From contig NZ_JAUSTM010000001.1 in the NCBI RefSeq assembly GCF_030812835.1, positions 1 through 64,000 on the forward strand: a stretch of DNA of 64,000 nt, written 5' to 3'. The notes beneath the pieces were generated by a model. That model was not told the origin of the DNA. It saw only the letters and a list, made by a program, of their open reading frames with translations, and made no database searches. Shown here piece after piece: positions 1-7,874 of this stretch (positions are counted from its first letter, which is position 1; the number at the start of each line of letters is the position of its first letter). The position numbers and the translations under genes were made by a program. The stretch is from Streptococcus moroccensis. GTDB lineage: Bacteria > Bacillota > Bacilli > Lactobacillales > Streptococcaceae.

Positions 1-29
1 TGGAGTTTTTTGGTATAACCAGCGATGCG

Positions 30-77
30 CACCCGCATAGCGGGTGGTTTATTTGTTTCGCACCTGCGGAGCGAAAC
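30..77 (+). terminator. two short hairpins at the window edge
   Basis: Two dyads lie in tandem. Positions 30-46 form CACCCGC-ATA-GCGGGTG, followed by a T-rich stretch on the + strand. Positions 55-77 form GTTTCGC...GCGAAAC. The first could terminate a gene entering from outside the window; the second has no U-tract. No coding region is visible here, so the assignment is tentative. Confidence 0.3.
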
Positions 78-94
78 GGACTTAAAGTCACATA

Positions 95-127
95 ACAAAA
101 CAGCTCATCTTTTAAAAGACAAGCTGT
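95..127 (-). terminator. terminator of the amino-acid ABC operon
   Basis: On the minus strand, just after the ATPase stop codon, ACAGCTTGTCTTTT pairs with AAAAGATGAGCTGT and is followed by TTTGTT. This is a plausible rho-independent terminator for the two-gene ABC operon. Confidence 0.65.
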
Positions 128-147
128 GTTACTCTAATATTTCTATC

Positions 148-882
148 TTATAAGACTTTTGAGAGAAAGTCTTTCGTTCTTTCTTCCCTAGGAGTTTCAA
201 AGATTTCCTGAGGGGTGCCTTCTTCTACAATGACACCACCATCCATAAAGAGGACCCGGTCTGCCACTTCCTTAGCGAAGCCCATTTCATGGGTGACAAT
301 AGCCATCGTCATCCCTGACTTGGCCAAGTCTAACATAACGGCTAGAACTTCCCCAACCATTTCTGGGTCAAGTGCTGACGTTGGCTCGTCAAACAAGAGA
401 ACATCAGGATCCATGGCTAAGCCTCTAGCGATAGCAATCCGCTGTTGTTGCCCCCCTGATAAACTCTGTGGGTAAGCCTCTGCCTTATCCGGAAGCCCTA
501 CCTTGTCAAGCAGAGCTCTAGCTTTTGCCTCGGCTTCATCCTTAGACAAGCCCTTGGTTTTCATCGGTGAAAGGGTAATGTTATCCAGTACGGTCATATT
601 GGGGAAAAGGTTAAACTGCTGAAAAACCATTCCCATTTTTTCACGCATTTTAAAGAGATCATTGGATTTATCTGTAATATCGACCCCTTCAAAAATGACT
701 TGGCCATCTGTTGCATCCTCTAGCAGATTCATAGACCTGAGAAGGGTTGATTTCCCTGAGCCAGATGGACCAATAATAACGACAACCTCGCCTGGGTTAA
801 TCGTTAAATTAATCCCTTTTAAAACCTCATTATCTCCAAAGGATTTGTAAAGGTTTCTGATATCAATAATCGGATCTTGCAT
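148..882 (-). CDS. polar amino-acid ABC transporter ATP-binding protein (GlnQ/ArtP type)
   Basis: A 244-residue ABC ATPase that would power uptake of a polar amino acid at the inner face of the membrane. Visible motifs are Walker [10 protein letters not shown] (38-46), Q-loop FQQF (87-90), signature LSGGQQQR (141-148), Walker B VLLFDEP (161-167) and H-loop His198. Length is normal for the GlnQ/HisP/ArtP group. The ATG directly abuts the permease stop (TAA-ATG), with GGGAGG inside the permease end, so the two are coupled. No solute-binding protein lies beside them. The ARG-box in the operon promoter makes arginine, or a related amino acid, the best guess for substrate; this is inference. Confidence 0.93.
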   Translation of the reverse strand: MQDPIIDIRNLYKSFGDNEVLKGINLTINPGEVVVIIGPSGSGKSTLLRSMNLLEDATDGQVIFEGVDITDKSNDLFKMREKMGMVFQQFNLFPNMTVLDNITLSPMKTKGLSKDEAEAKARALLDKVGLPDKAEAYPQSLSGGQQQRIAIARGLAMDPDVLLFDEPTSALDPEMVGEVLAVMLDLAKSGMTMAIVTHEMGFAKEVADRVLFMDGGVIVEEGTPQEIFETPREERTKDFLSKVL

Positions 883-1563
883 TTAATTGCCTCCCTTATT
901 CAAACGTTTCTCGGCTTGTTTAACGACAAAGGACATTAAACTGGTCATGGCCAAGTAATAAGCTGCCGCAAAGAGCAAAGGACTGAGAGGCAAGTAGGTC
1001 GTAACTGATACGGTTGTCGCCCCATTCCACAGCTCCATAACTCCGATTGTCGACAGGAGAGAACTATCCTTAATAATGGTAATAAATTCATTCCCTAAAG
1101 CTGGCAAAATGTTTTTAATAGCTTGTGGCATGATAACATAGCGCATGGTTGGCCACGGACGCATACCAAGGGAATAAGCAGCTTCCATCTGACCGGATGG
1201 GACAGCATTTAGCCCTGCCCTCACGATTTCAGAGACATAAGCCCCACTATTCATTGAAATAATGATTATCCCGGGTAGCAGTCTTGATAAATCCATATCC
1301 AAAATCCCAATTTCGACAATTGGAGCAGATATCCGAATAAGAATAAAGGAAATCATGATTTGAACAACCATGGGTGTTCCACGGAAAATCCAAATATAAA
1401 CACTGGCTAACCAGCCTAACACGCGCCATTTAGACCGTTGAGCCAATGCCAACAGCACTCCCAAAATCGTTCCAAAAAAGACAACGCAAAGAGAAATGAT
1501 AAGAGTAATCAGGGCACCATAATTAAAATAGGGCCAAAAATCTGGTAAAAATGAAAGATTCAT
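883..1563 (-). CDS. polar amino-acid ABC transporter permease (HisM/GlnP family)
   Basis: A 226-residue membrane permease with several hydrophobic spans. The cytoplasmic EAA-type coupling loop EAAYSLGMRPWPTMRYVIMP contacts the ATPase. The N-terminal span and the GAYVSEIVRAGL segment are typical of His/Glu/Gln/Arg/opine permeases. It is the first gene of a two-gene operon with the ATPase. Unlike many streptococcal homologues it carries no fused solute-binding domain, so the receptor must be encoded elsewhere. Transcription starts from a promoter with a perfect ARG-box immediately upstream. Confidence 0.92.
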   Translation of the reverse strand: MNLSFLPDFWPYFNYGALITLIISLCVVFFGTILGVLLALAQRSKWRVLGWLASVYIWIFRGTPMVVQIMISFILIRISAPIVEIGILDMDLSRLLPGIIIISMNSGAYVSEIVRAGLNAVPSGQMEAAYSLGMRPWPTMRYVIMPQAIKNILPALGNEFITIIKDSSLLSTIGVMELWNGATTVSVTTYLPLSPLLFAAAYYLAMTSLMSFVVKQAEKRLNKGGN

Positions 1564-1589
1564 AAGGTCTCCGTTTCTAGATAAATCAT

Positions 1590-1618
1590 ATTATACAATG
1601 ATTTGCATAATAATGCAA
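1590..1618 (-). promoter_or_regulatory. sigma-A promoter overlapped by an ARG-box (ArgR operator)
   Basis: On the minus strand, -35 TTGCAT (1613-1618) and -10 TATAAT (1590-1595) are separated by 17 bp. The 14-mer TGCATAATAATGCA at 1604-1617 matches the ARG-box pattern TGNATWWWWATNCA at every position and covers the -35 and spacer. This predicts ArgR/AhrC-type repression of the transporter when arginine is plentiful. Confidence 0.75.
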
Positions 1619-1621
1619 TAT

Positions 1622-1831
1622 AGCCGAACCTGATTTAATCAAAATCTCTTAAATATTAGGAAATCCCCCCTTCTTTAAGATGAGACACTTAAATGCGACC
1701 GTAGGGGTATTGTTTTAAGGTGATAACCGCCCCTTCTATCCGCTACTGCCTTGGCTAATTTTCTTGATTGTCAGTGTGTAGATACACGACTTCTCTCTAT
1801 TCTGTGACATAATCTGCACCTATGATGACAC
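1622..1831. other. intergenic stretch without recognised features
   Basis: Between the ABC promoter and the terminator of the YkuJ-family gene I see no convincing ORF, promoter or repeat. Sequence similarity searching might reveal a decayed gene, but nothing in the six frames suggests one. Confidence 0.4.
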
Positions 1832-1860
1832 AAAAAATTGGCTCTGTTAAACAGAACCAA
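1832..1860 (-). terminator. terminator of the YkuJ-family gene
   Basis: On the minus strand TTGGTTCTG-TTTAA-CAGAGCCAA forms a 9-bp stem with a 5-nt loop followed by TTTTTTG, about 20 nt past the stop codon. It is a canonical rho-independent terminator. Confidence 0.85.
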
Positions 1861-1879
1861 AGCTTTTTAAACAATTCGC

Positions 1880-2110
1880 TTAGTAAAGCAATTCGTAAAT
1901 TTCCATCGCAATCAAATCAATAGAGTCAAAGGTGTACGTCTCATGCGCTTCAACATCACGTAATGTAAAAATAGACCCATTTTCTTCATCGAAGCTATAG
2001 GATACTTCAGCAACAACAACGCCGTCGCGCTCAAAATTCCGTTTTAACGTGCCACCATCTTTAGCCATCAATTCAAGTCGATTGATAATTCTCACCAAAT
2101 GTGATTCCAT
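1880..2110 (-). CDS. YkuJ-family protein (DUF1797)
   Basis: A 76-residue soluble protein, acidic at its C-terminus, with the conserved ending FDSIDLIAMEIYELL that I recognise from YkuJ/DUF1797 proteins of Firmicutes. No catalytic motif is visible and its function is not established. It stands alone between two intergenic regions and has its own terminator. AGGAGAAAA before the ATG supports the start. Confidence 0.75.
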   Translation of the reverse strand: MESHLVRIINRLELMAKDGGTLKRNFERDGVVVAEVSYSFDEENGSIFTLRDVEAHETYTFDSIDLIAMEIYELLY

Positions 2111-2216
2111 GTTTTTCTCCTTTAAACCGCTGAAACACGCTTGAGTTATTTATTCGTTCTCAAAACCAATTATTTCAGCTACAATTCTAATCTATGTCTC
2201 TATTTTACCATAAAAA

Positions 2217-2261
2217 GAGCCGGTTAGCCTAGGAAAAACACCAAAAACCAAGCTAAGGCTC
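2217..2261 (-). terminator. possible second terminator in the argD/ykuJ gap
   Basis: GAGCCGGTTAGC (2217-2228) and GCTAAGGCTC (2252-2261) are inverted repeats around a 23-nt loop, with TTTTT following on the minus strand. It could stop read-through from the arg operon. The remainder of 2111-2515 (about 400 bp) shows no ORF I would support. Confidence 0.4.
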
Positions 2262-2454
2262 TGTTTAACGCTGTTTCCTTTTTGTTTTTAGACGATGATA
2301 ATCACAAAAGCGGTGACATTTAACCAAAATCTCCATAAAAAATGGGGAGGATTGAATAAGGAGAACGACTGCCCTAGTTATCTAGAGAGACCTTTCTCCG
2401 GTAAAAAGGCGTACAGAGAAAGCCCTTCTTCCCTGTCCTGAGAAATCATAAAAG

Positions 2455-2496
2455 TGGGTGAGAAACCAGTTGAAACAATTGGATTTCTCTACCCAT
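2455..2496 (-). terminator. hairpin at the end of the arg operon
   Basis: A long near-perfect hairpin starts about 20 nt after the argD stop. TGGGTGAGAAACCAGTTG pairs with CAATTGGATTTCTCTACCCA around an AAA loop. On the minus strand it is followed by only a modest T-run (CTTTTATG), so it may be a weak terminator or a 3' stabilising stem for the operon mRNA. Confidence 0.6.
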
Positions 2497-2515
2497 TCAT
2501 CATTTGTTAACCACA

Positions 2516-3646
2516 CTAGGCTAATACTTTTTGGAGGACATTTACCGCCTGATCAATCTCTGCAGAAGTCACAGTCAATGGCGGTAAAAGACGGATGGTG
2601 TTGGTGCCAGCAGTCAGGAGAATCAACCCTCCTGCTCTAGCTTGCTCAACAACCTTGCTTAACTCTAAACTTGTCTCAATCCCAACCATTAAGCCAAGAC
2701 CTCTCAAATCAAAGACGGATACGCAGTCCTGAAGCTTATCTTTGAGCTGGGTCATTAAGTAGTCTCCTTTGGCAGAGGCTTCTTCCAGAAAACCAGGTTC
2801 TTTTAAAATCTGAAGTGTGGCTTTGCTGGCAGACATGGCAAGGACATTGCCCCCAAAGGTCGATCCATGGCTACCTGGACCAAAAGCATGGGCTAAAGAA
2901 GTCCGGCCTAACATGGCTCCCACTGGAACACCATTAGCTAAACCTTTGGCAAGGGTGACGATATCAGGTTCAATCTCGTACTGTTCAAAGGCAAACAGCG
3001 TTCCTGTGCGCCCCATGCCTGTCTGAACCTCGTCCACGATTAGCAGGATATTCTGCTCATGACACAGGGTTTCAAGACCCTTGATAAATGCCTTATCAGC
3101 AGGATGAACGCCCGATTCGCCCTGAACCAATTCCAGCATCACTGCAGCAGTGTTTTCACTAATTAAAGCTTCCACGCTTGCAAGGTCATTAAAGCTAGCA
3201 TATTGAAAGCCAGATAGTAACGGACCAAAGCCTTTTTGGATTTTTTCTTGTCCTGTTGCGGACATGGCTCCAAACGTTCGGCCATGAAAAGAGTTTTTAA
3301 AGGCGATGATGTCAGACTTGCCCGTTGCTTTCCGGGCTAATTTAATCGCTGCTTCATTGCTTTCAGCCCCGCTGTTGCAAAAATAGGCTAGATAATCTCT
3401 CTCACCAATCAGAAGATCGGCCACTTCTTCTTGCAAAGGATTCTGATACAGATTCGGTGTGTGCCAGAGGGTTTGCACTTGCTCTGAAAGGCTTGCAACC
3501 AGTGCAGAGTGAAAACCTAAGTTGGTGACCCCAATACCACTTGAAAAATCGAGATAGGCCTTGCCAGAAGAATCGTACAAGCTATTGTTTTCTGCCTTGA
3601 CAAAAGTAATTGGCGACCGATGGTAATTTGGAAATAGATGACTCAT
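2516..3646 (-). CDS. argD: acetylornithine aminotransferase
   Basis: A 376-residue class-III PLP aminotransferase that converts N-acetylglutamate semialdehyde to N-acetylornithine in arginine synthesis. Visible are the cofactor-binding NSGAESNEAAIKLAR (91-105), SFHGRT (119-124), DEVQTGMGRTG (205-215) and the Schiff-base lysine in TLAKGLANGVPVGA (Lys234). It is the last gene of the argFCJBD operon, 18 bp after argB. Length and order of motifs are normal. ArgD-like enzymes can overlap with ornithine or succinyldiaminopimelate aminotransferases, but the operon context favours arginine. Confidence 0.95.
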   Translation of the reverse strand: MSHLFPNYHRSPITFVKAENNSLYDSSGKAYLDFSSGIGVTNLGFHSALVASLSEQVQTLWHTPNLYQNPLQEEVADLLIGERDYLAYFCNSGAESNEAAIKLARKATGKSDIIAFKNSFHGRTFGAMSATGQEKIQKGFGPLLSGFQYASFNDLASVEALISENTAAVMLELVQGESGVHPADKAFIKGLETLCHEQNILLIVDEVQTGMGRTGTLFAFEQYEIEPDIVTLAKGLANGVPVGAMLGRTSLAHAFGPGSHGSTFGGNVLAMSASKATLQILKEPGFLEEASAKGDYLMTQLKDKLQDCVSVFDLRGLGLMVGIETSLELSKVVEQARAGGLILLTAGTNTIRLLPPLTVTSAEIDQAVNVLQKVLA

Positions 3647-3664
3647 AGCGCCTCCTTTTTCTGA

Positions 3665-4405
3665 TTATGCTCCTTTTAGGACATGGGTGCCTCCGTAGAG
3701 GGTTTGTCCGATAGAAACCCTTCCTACTCCTGATAAGACAGCCTGAGTCGCCCCAAGAACCTTCGGAATCATATTCCCTGTAATAATTCCTGAATCAATT
3801 TTTTGGGTAACATCCTGAGGTGTCAGTTGCTCAAGAATATTGCCTGACTCCTTGACACCGGCAACATCTGTCATCATGATCAATTGCGCTGCTTGGAGGC
3901 CGACCGCTAACTGGCTAGCAACATCATCGGCATTGATATTGAGCCATTCGCCATCCTCTGTTTGACCCATTGAAGGTAGAACAGGGATGATCCCTTGATC
4001 CAGAAGCTTTGTGATATAGTCCAAAGAAACACCTGTTACGGTTCCGACTTGGCCATATCGAGCTTGATCGAGGTAATCAACATTCAGAATCTGGGGTAAT
4101 TTTTGGTGAATTTGCAAAGCGTCCAAATCAGCATCATTCAGAGTCTGAGTAAGGCTTGGTCCTACAATCTGACACAGTCCTTGTTCAACACAAATCATCG
4201 CTTTCTTAGAAGTGACTCTGAGACCGTCTAGTTTCTCAATAGGCAATTGGCAATTGGCCATCAGGTCATCGATCACAAATCCTCCACCATGGACGATAAC
4301 AATTTGCTTGCCCTGACCTTGCCACTCTTTAACGATTTTGATGAATTTCGGTGTAATGGATGTCGCTGCTACACCACCAAGTTTAATGACAATAATTTCT
4401 TTCAT
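3665..4405 (-). CDS. argB: acetylglutamate kinase
   Basis: A 246-residue amino-acid kinase that phosphorylates N-acetylglutamate, the second step of the acetylated ornithine pathway. Visible are KLGG (8-11) and HGGG (39-42) at the N-terminus and the NINADDVAS segment near the nucleotide site. The N-terminal helix typical of arginine-feedback-inhibited ArgB is absent, so allosteric control is uncertain. It lies between argJ (45 bp upstream) and argD. Confidence 0.95.
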   Translation of the reverse strand: MKEIIVIKLGGVAATSITPKFIKIVKEWQGQGKQIVIVHGGGFVIDDLMANCQLPIEKLDGLRVTSKKAMICVEQGLCQIVGPSLTQTLNDADLDALQIHQKLPQILNVDYLDQARYGQVGTVTGVSLDYITKLLDQGIIPVLPSMGQTEDGEWLNINADDVASQLAVGLQAAQLIMMTDVAGVKESGNILEQLTPQDVTQKIDSGIITGNMIPKVLGATQAVLSGVGRVSIGQTLYGGTHVLKGA

Positions 4406-4450
4406 AATTCTGACCTTCCTCTTGCTCAGATTTGTTTTACTTTTGATAAT

Positions 4451-5644
4451 TTACGTATGGTAGAGGGCATTAATCTTGACGTAGTCATAAGATAAGTCAC
4501 AGCCCCAAGCTCGTCCTTGTCCCTGTCCTTGATTGAGATGAACGTGAATGATAATCGTATCCTGACCAAGTCGCTCTGCCATTATGTCCTGATCATAGGG
4601 AACAGGAGCCGACCCCTTCAAAACTGGAATATCTGCCAGATATAAATCGACAGCAGAAACATTCAAATGAACACCCGCATAGCCGACTGCTGACAAGATC
4701 CGTCCCCAATTGGGATCCTCTCCAAACATAGCCGTTTTTACCAAACTCGACCCCACAACTGTTTTAGCAATCATGCGGGCAGAAAGATCATCAGGAGCGC
4801 CATCAACATCCACTTGAATCAGCTTAGTAGCCCCTTCACCATCTTCTGCTATCTTTTTGGCTAAGATGGTCATGGTCTGGTTGAGCAGTTGGCAAAAGGT
4901 TGCATATTCAGGCGTATTGTCCTTGATTTCCTCATGGTCTGCACAGCCATTCGCCAGAACCAGAACCATGTCATTGGTCGACGTGTCGCCATCAACTGTG
5001 ATTTGATTAAAGGTTGTCTCTACTTCTTTCTTGAGCGCTTTTTGCAGCAAATCACTGGAAATATTAGCGTCGCAGGTCACGAACCCTAGCATGGTCGCCA
5101 TGTTGGGATGAATCATCCCTGAGCCCTTAGCCACCCCAGCCATGGTAATGGTTGTCCCAGCAATTTCTTCTTCCATCACGATTGTTTTGGTTTTTAAGTC
5201 TGTTGTTAAAATGGCCTGCGCAAATAATGCTGGATTTCCTCCTTTCTCAAGGCTGTCCAAACCGACTTTAACCTTATCAATGGAAAGTTGTTCTCCGATC
5301 AGTCCTGTTGAAGCGATAGCCACATATTCCACCGGAAGACCAAGCGTTTCAGCTGTTAACTTCTGCATTAATAAGGCATTATCGTAACCTTCTTGGCCTG
5401 TGCATGAATTGGCAATTCCTGAGTTCACCACGATAGCCTGGATTTTTCCACTAGAAGCGATTGTGTCTCGTGTGACGACTAAAGGAGCTGCAATGACTTG
5501 GTTGGTTGTATAAACACCAGCAACGCTGGCTGGACAACTTGAAACAACCCAACCAAAATCTAGTTTTTTGCGCTTAAAACCAGCGTTTACACCATCTGCT
5601 GAAAATCCTTTTGGTGAGGCAATGGTTCCTTCGATGATCTTCAT
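4451..5644 (-). CDS. argJ: bifunctional ornithine acetyltransferase / N-acetylglutamate synthase
   Basis: A 397-residue ArgJ. It moves the acetyl group from N-acetylornithine to glutamate, recycling it and releasing ornithine. The self-cleavage site lies in NMATMLGF, between Ala183 and Thr184; Thr184 becomes the nucleophile of the beta chain. The preceding KGSGMIHP is also conserved. Whether it is mono- or bifunctional cannot be read from sequence, but no argA or argE is visible here, consistent with the cyclic pathway. It follows argC by 11 bp. Confidence 0.95.
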   Translation of the reverse strand: MKIIEGTIASPKGFSADGVNAGFKRKKLDFGWVVSSCPASVAGVYTTNQVIAAPLVVTRDTIASSGKIQAIVVNSGIANSCTGQEGYDNALLMQKLTAETLGLPVEYVAIASTGLIGEQLSIDKVKVGLDSLEKGGNPALFAQAILTTDLKTKTIVMEEEIAGTTITMAGVAKGSGMIHPNMATMLGFVTCDANISSDLLQKALKKEVETTFNQITVDGDTSTNDMVLVLANGCADHEEIKDNTPEYATFCQLLNQTMTILAKKIAEDGEGATKLIQVDVDGAPDDLSARMIAKTVVGSSLVKTAMFGEDPNWGRILSAVGYAGVHLNVSAVDLYLADIPVLKGSAPVPYDQDIMAERLGQDTIIIHVHLNQGQGQGRAWGCDLSYDYVKINALYHT

Positions 5645-5655
5645 TTTTTCTCCTT

Positions 5656-6684
5656 TTATATATAACTAGCGAGGTTATCCAATCCTGCTGTTTCTGGGAA
5701 ACCGTACATGAGGTTGACATTTTGAATGGCTTGGCCAGCAGCACCCTTAATTAAATTATCCAGTACTGTCATAACGGTTAGAACCTCTGTTCGGGGATTG
5801 TATTCCCAACCAATAGCGACGCGGTTAGAGCCGACCACCTGGTGTAAATCTGGAAATTGATGCCCATGTAACTGAACAAAAGCACTTTCCTTATAAGCCT
5901 CCTTAAAAGCAAGATCAACATCTTCTTCTGTCATTCCATCTTTTAAATGAAGGTAACTGGTTGCGACGATACCTCTATTAATAGGAAGAAGAGACGTTGA
6001 AAATTGAAGGTGAGGAATATCTGGGTTATGCGCCTGTAACACCTGCATGATTTCTGGAATGTGCTGATGGCGATTCAGCTTGTAAGTGCTGTAGTTGCCA
6101 TAGGCTTGAACAAAATGACTGGACGCAGTTAAGCTTTTTCCAGCTCCCGTAAGTCCCGATTTAGCATCCACAATAATGCTTTTTTCATCAATAATATCAA
6201 CTAAAGGAAGCAGACTTAGTAGCGTCGCCGTTGCGTAGCAACCAGGATTCGAAATAAATTTTTTGCCAAATAAGTTTGTCCATTCACTCAGGCCATAGGT
6301 GAATCGCTCTTGCTCTGAAGCAGGCGCTGCAGGTTTGTCATACCATTTTTCATAGGCTTCAGCGGGTAGGCGATAGTCTCCAGACAAGTCCACCACTGGG
6401 AAATCCTGCTCTAAAAAGAGACCAGCCATGTCCTTGGAGTAACCGCTTGGTGTAGCTAGAAATACCAAGTCAACAGTCTTCATGATTTGCTCAGAATCTA
6501 CAGCTTCTATTATGATCTCCTGTCCATTACCGATATGGGGAAACAAGTCGCTGAGATTTTGTCCTACGGATTGACTGGCATGGACACTTTGCACTTCAAT
6601 ATGTGGGTGCTGTCTCAGTAAGCGGTACAATTCTATGCCACTGTAACCTGTAACCCCGATAATAGCTGCCTTGATAGTCTCCAT
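5656..6684 (-). CDS. argC: N-acetyl-gamma-glutamyl-phosphate reductase
   Basis: A 342-residue NADPH-dependent reductase that makes N-acetylglutamate semialdehyde. The N-terminal Rossmann motif is GVTGYSG (10-16), and the catalytic cysteine lies in SNPGCYATA (Cys149). It is the second gene of the operon, 23 bp after argF, with a good ribosome site (AAGGGGAACG) before the ATG. Confidence 0.95.
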   Translation of the reverse strand: METIKAAIIGVTGYSGIELYRLLRQHPHIEVQSVHASQSVGQNLSDLFPHIGNGQEIIIEAVDSEQIMKTVDLVFLATPSGYSKDMAGLFLEQDFPVVDLSGDYRLPAEAYEKWYDKPAAPASEQERFTYGLSEWTNLFGKKFISNPGCYATATLLSLLPLVDIIDEKSIIVDAKSGLTGAGKSLTASSHFVQAYGNYSTYKLNRHQHIPEIMQVLQAHNPDIPHLQFSTSLLPINRGIVATSYLHLKDGMTEEDVDLAFKEAYKESAFVQLHGHQFPDLHQVVGSNRVAIGWEYNPRTEVLTVMTVLDNLIKGAAGQAIQNVNLMYGFPETAGLDNLASYI

Positions 6685-6707
6685 ATACGTTCCCCTTCTT
6701 CTGTCGA

Positions 6708-7697
6708 TTATGCTTTTGGTAAGTGATCGTTTCCTGTCATTGTCATGTATAAAATGGCCTTGATGGAGTGTAGGCGGTTTTCAGCCTCCTGGAAAATGAC
6801 ATCTGCCTGCTCCTGAAACACATCATCCGTGATTTCCATCGCTTCCAATCCATATGTTTCATAGATTTCTTGACCAATAAGAGTGTTTTTATCATGGAAA
6901 GCTGGTAAACAATGCAGTACAATCGTTTCTGATTTATTGGTTTTAGCCAGTAAGGCTTGGTTGATTTGATAAGGCAAAAGCTGATCAATCCGCTCCTTAA
7001 AGTCGACATCCTCTCCCATGGACACCCAGACATCCGTATAGAGGGCATCTGCCCCTTCAACAGCAGTTACATCTTCTGTGATGGTCAGTGTATTCCCATG
7101 GCTCAATTGCTGAGCGATGGCTACAATTTCTGAGTCTGGTTGCAGGTCTTTAGGCGCAATGATTTTAACGTGGAGACCTAACATAGCTCCCGTTACTAAG
7201 AGTGAATTAGCAACATTGTTTCGCCCATCTCCCAAGTAGGCGATAGTCAGTCCTTCTAAATAACCAAATCTTTCTTTTAAGGTCATAAAATCTGCAATCA
7301 TCTGGGTCGGATGCCAAGTATCCGTTAGCCCATTCCACACTGGCACCCCTGCGTGTTGAGCTAAGGTTTCGACATCTTCCTGGGAAAAGCCGCGGTATTC
7401 AATCCCGTCGAACATTGATCCTAAAACCTTAGCTGTGTCGACAACAGATTCTTTTTTTCCGAGCTGAATTTCACTCGCACCCAGATAGGTGGCTGCCATT
7501 CCCAAATCCTGAGCGGCAACCGTGAAGGCTGCTCTTGTTCGTGTCGATGCTTTTTCAAATATCAGAGCAATATTGTTGCCTTCTAAATATTTATGCGAAA
7601 TTTTATTTTTCTTTAATGTCTTAAATGTTATAGATAACTCGATTAAACTAAGTATTTCACTTTTACTGAAGTCTATTTCTTTTACAAACGATTGCAT
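6708..7697 (-). CDS. argF: ornithine carbamoyltransferase (anabolic by context)
   Basis: A 329-residue transcarbamylase that joins ornithine and carbamoyl phosphate to give citrulline. Carbamoyl-phosphate motifs STRTR (51-55) and HPTQ (129-132), SMGE (226-229) and the ornithine-binding HCLPAFHD (262-269) are all intact. Here it heads the argFCJBD operon behind an ARG-box and no arcA or arcC is near, so it is called argF rather than the arginine-deiminase gene arcB. argG and argH lie elsewhere. GGTGA eight bases before the ATG supports the start. Confidence 0.93.
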   Translation of the reverse strand: MQSFVKEIDFSKSEILSLIELSITFKTLKKNKISHKYLEGNNIALIFEKASTRTRAAFTVAAQDLGMAATYLGASEIQLGKKESVVDTAKVLGSMFDGIEYRGFSQEDVETLAQHAGVPVWNGLTDTWHPTQMIADFMTLKERFGYLEGLTIAYLGDGRNNVANSLLVTGAMLGLHVKIIAPKDLQPDSEIVAIAQQLSHGNTLTITEDVTAVEGADALYTDVWVSMGEDVDFKERIDQLLPYQINQALLAKTNKSETIVLHCLPAFHDKNTLIGQEIYETYGLEAMEITDDVFQEQADVIFQEAENRLHSIKAILYMTMTGNDHLPKA

Positions 7698-7713
7698 ATT
7701 ATATCACCTTTTT

Positions 7714-7756
7714 TGAATATTTATGTAATTATTGCATAATCATGAAAAATAGTCAA
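7714..7756 (-). promoter_or_regulatory. argF operon promoter with ARG-box-like operator
   Basis: On the minus strand, -35 TTGACT (7751-7756) and -10 AATAAT (7728-7733) are 17 bp apart. The 14-mer TGAATATTTATGTA at 7714-7727 matches the ARG-box TGNATWWWWATNCA at 13 of 14 positions and sits at the predicted transcription start. A weaker second match (12 of 14) begins at 7734. ArgR repression is predicted. Confidence 0.65.
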
Positions 7757-7777
7757 GTCCTAAAGAAAACTTTTTTC

Positions 7778-7832
7778 TTGCATTCTCCCTAATAAGTGAT
7801 ATAATGAAATCATGATTTGACCATCTTTGACC
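7778..7832 (+). promoter_or_regulatory. clpE promoter with CtsR operator
   Basis: -35 TTGCAT (7778-7783) and -10 TATAAT (7800-7805) have a 16-bp spacer. Just downstream, TTTGACCATCTTTGACC (7816-7832) is an exact CtsR tandem heptad: its complement is GGTCAAA-GAT-GGTCAAA. This predicts heat-shock/CtsR repression overlapping the transcription start. Confidence 0.88.
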
Positions 7833-7874
7833 TTTCGGTGGAAAAATCTTATCTTCTAGAAAAGGGGTACTTCA

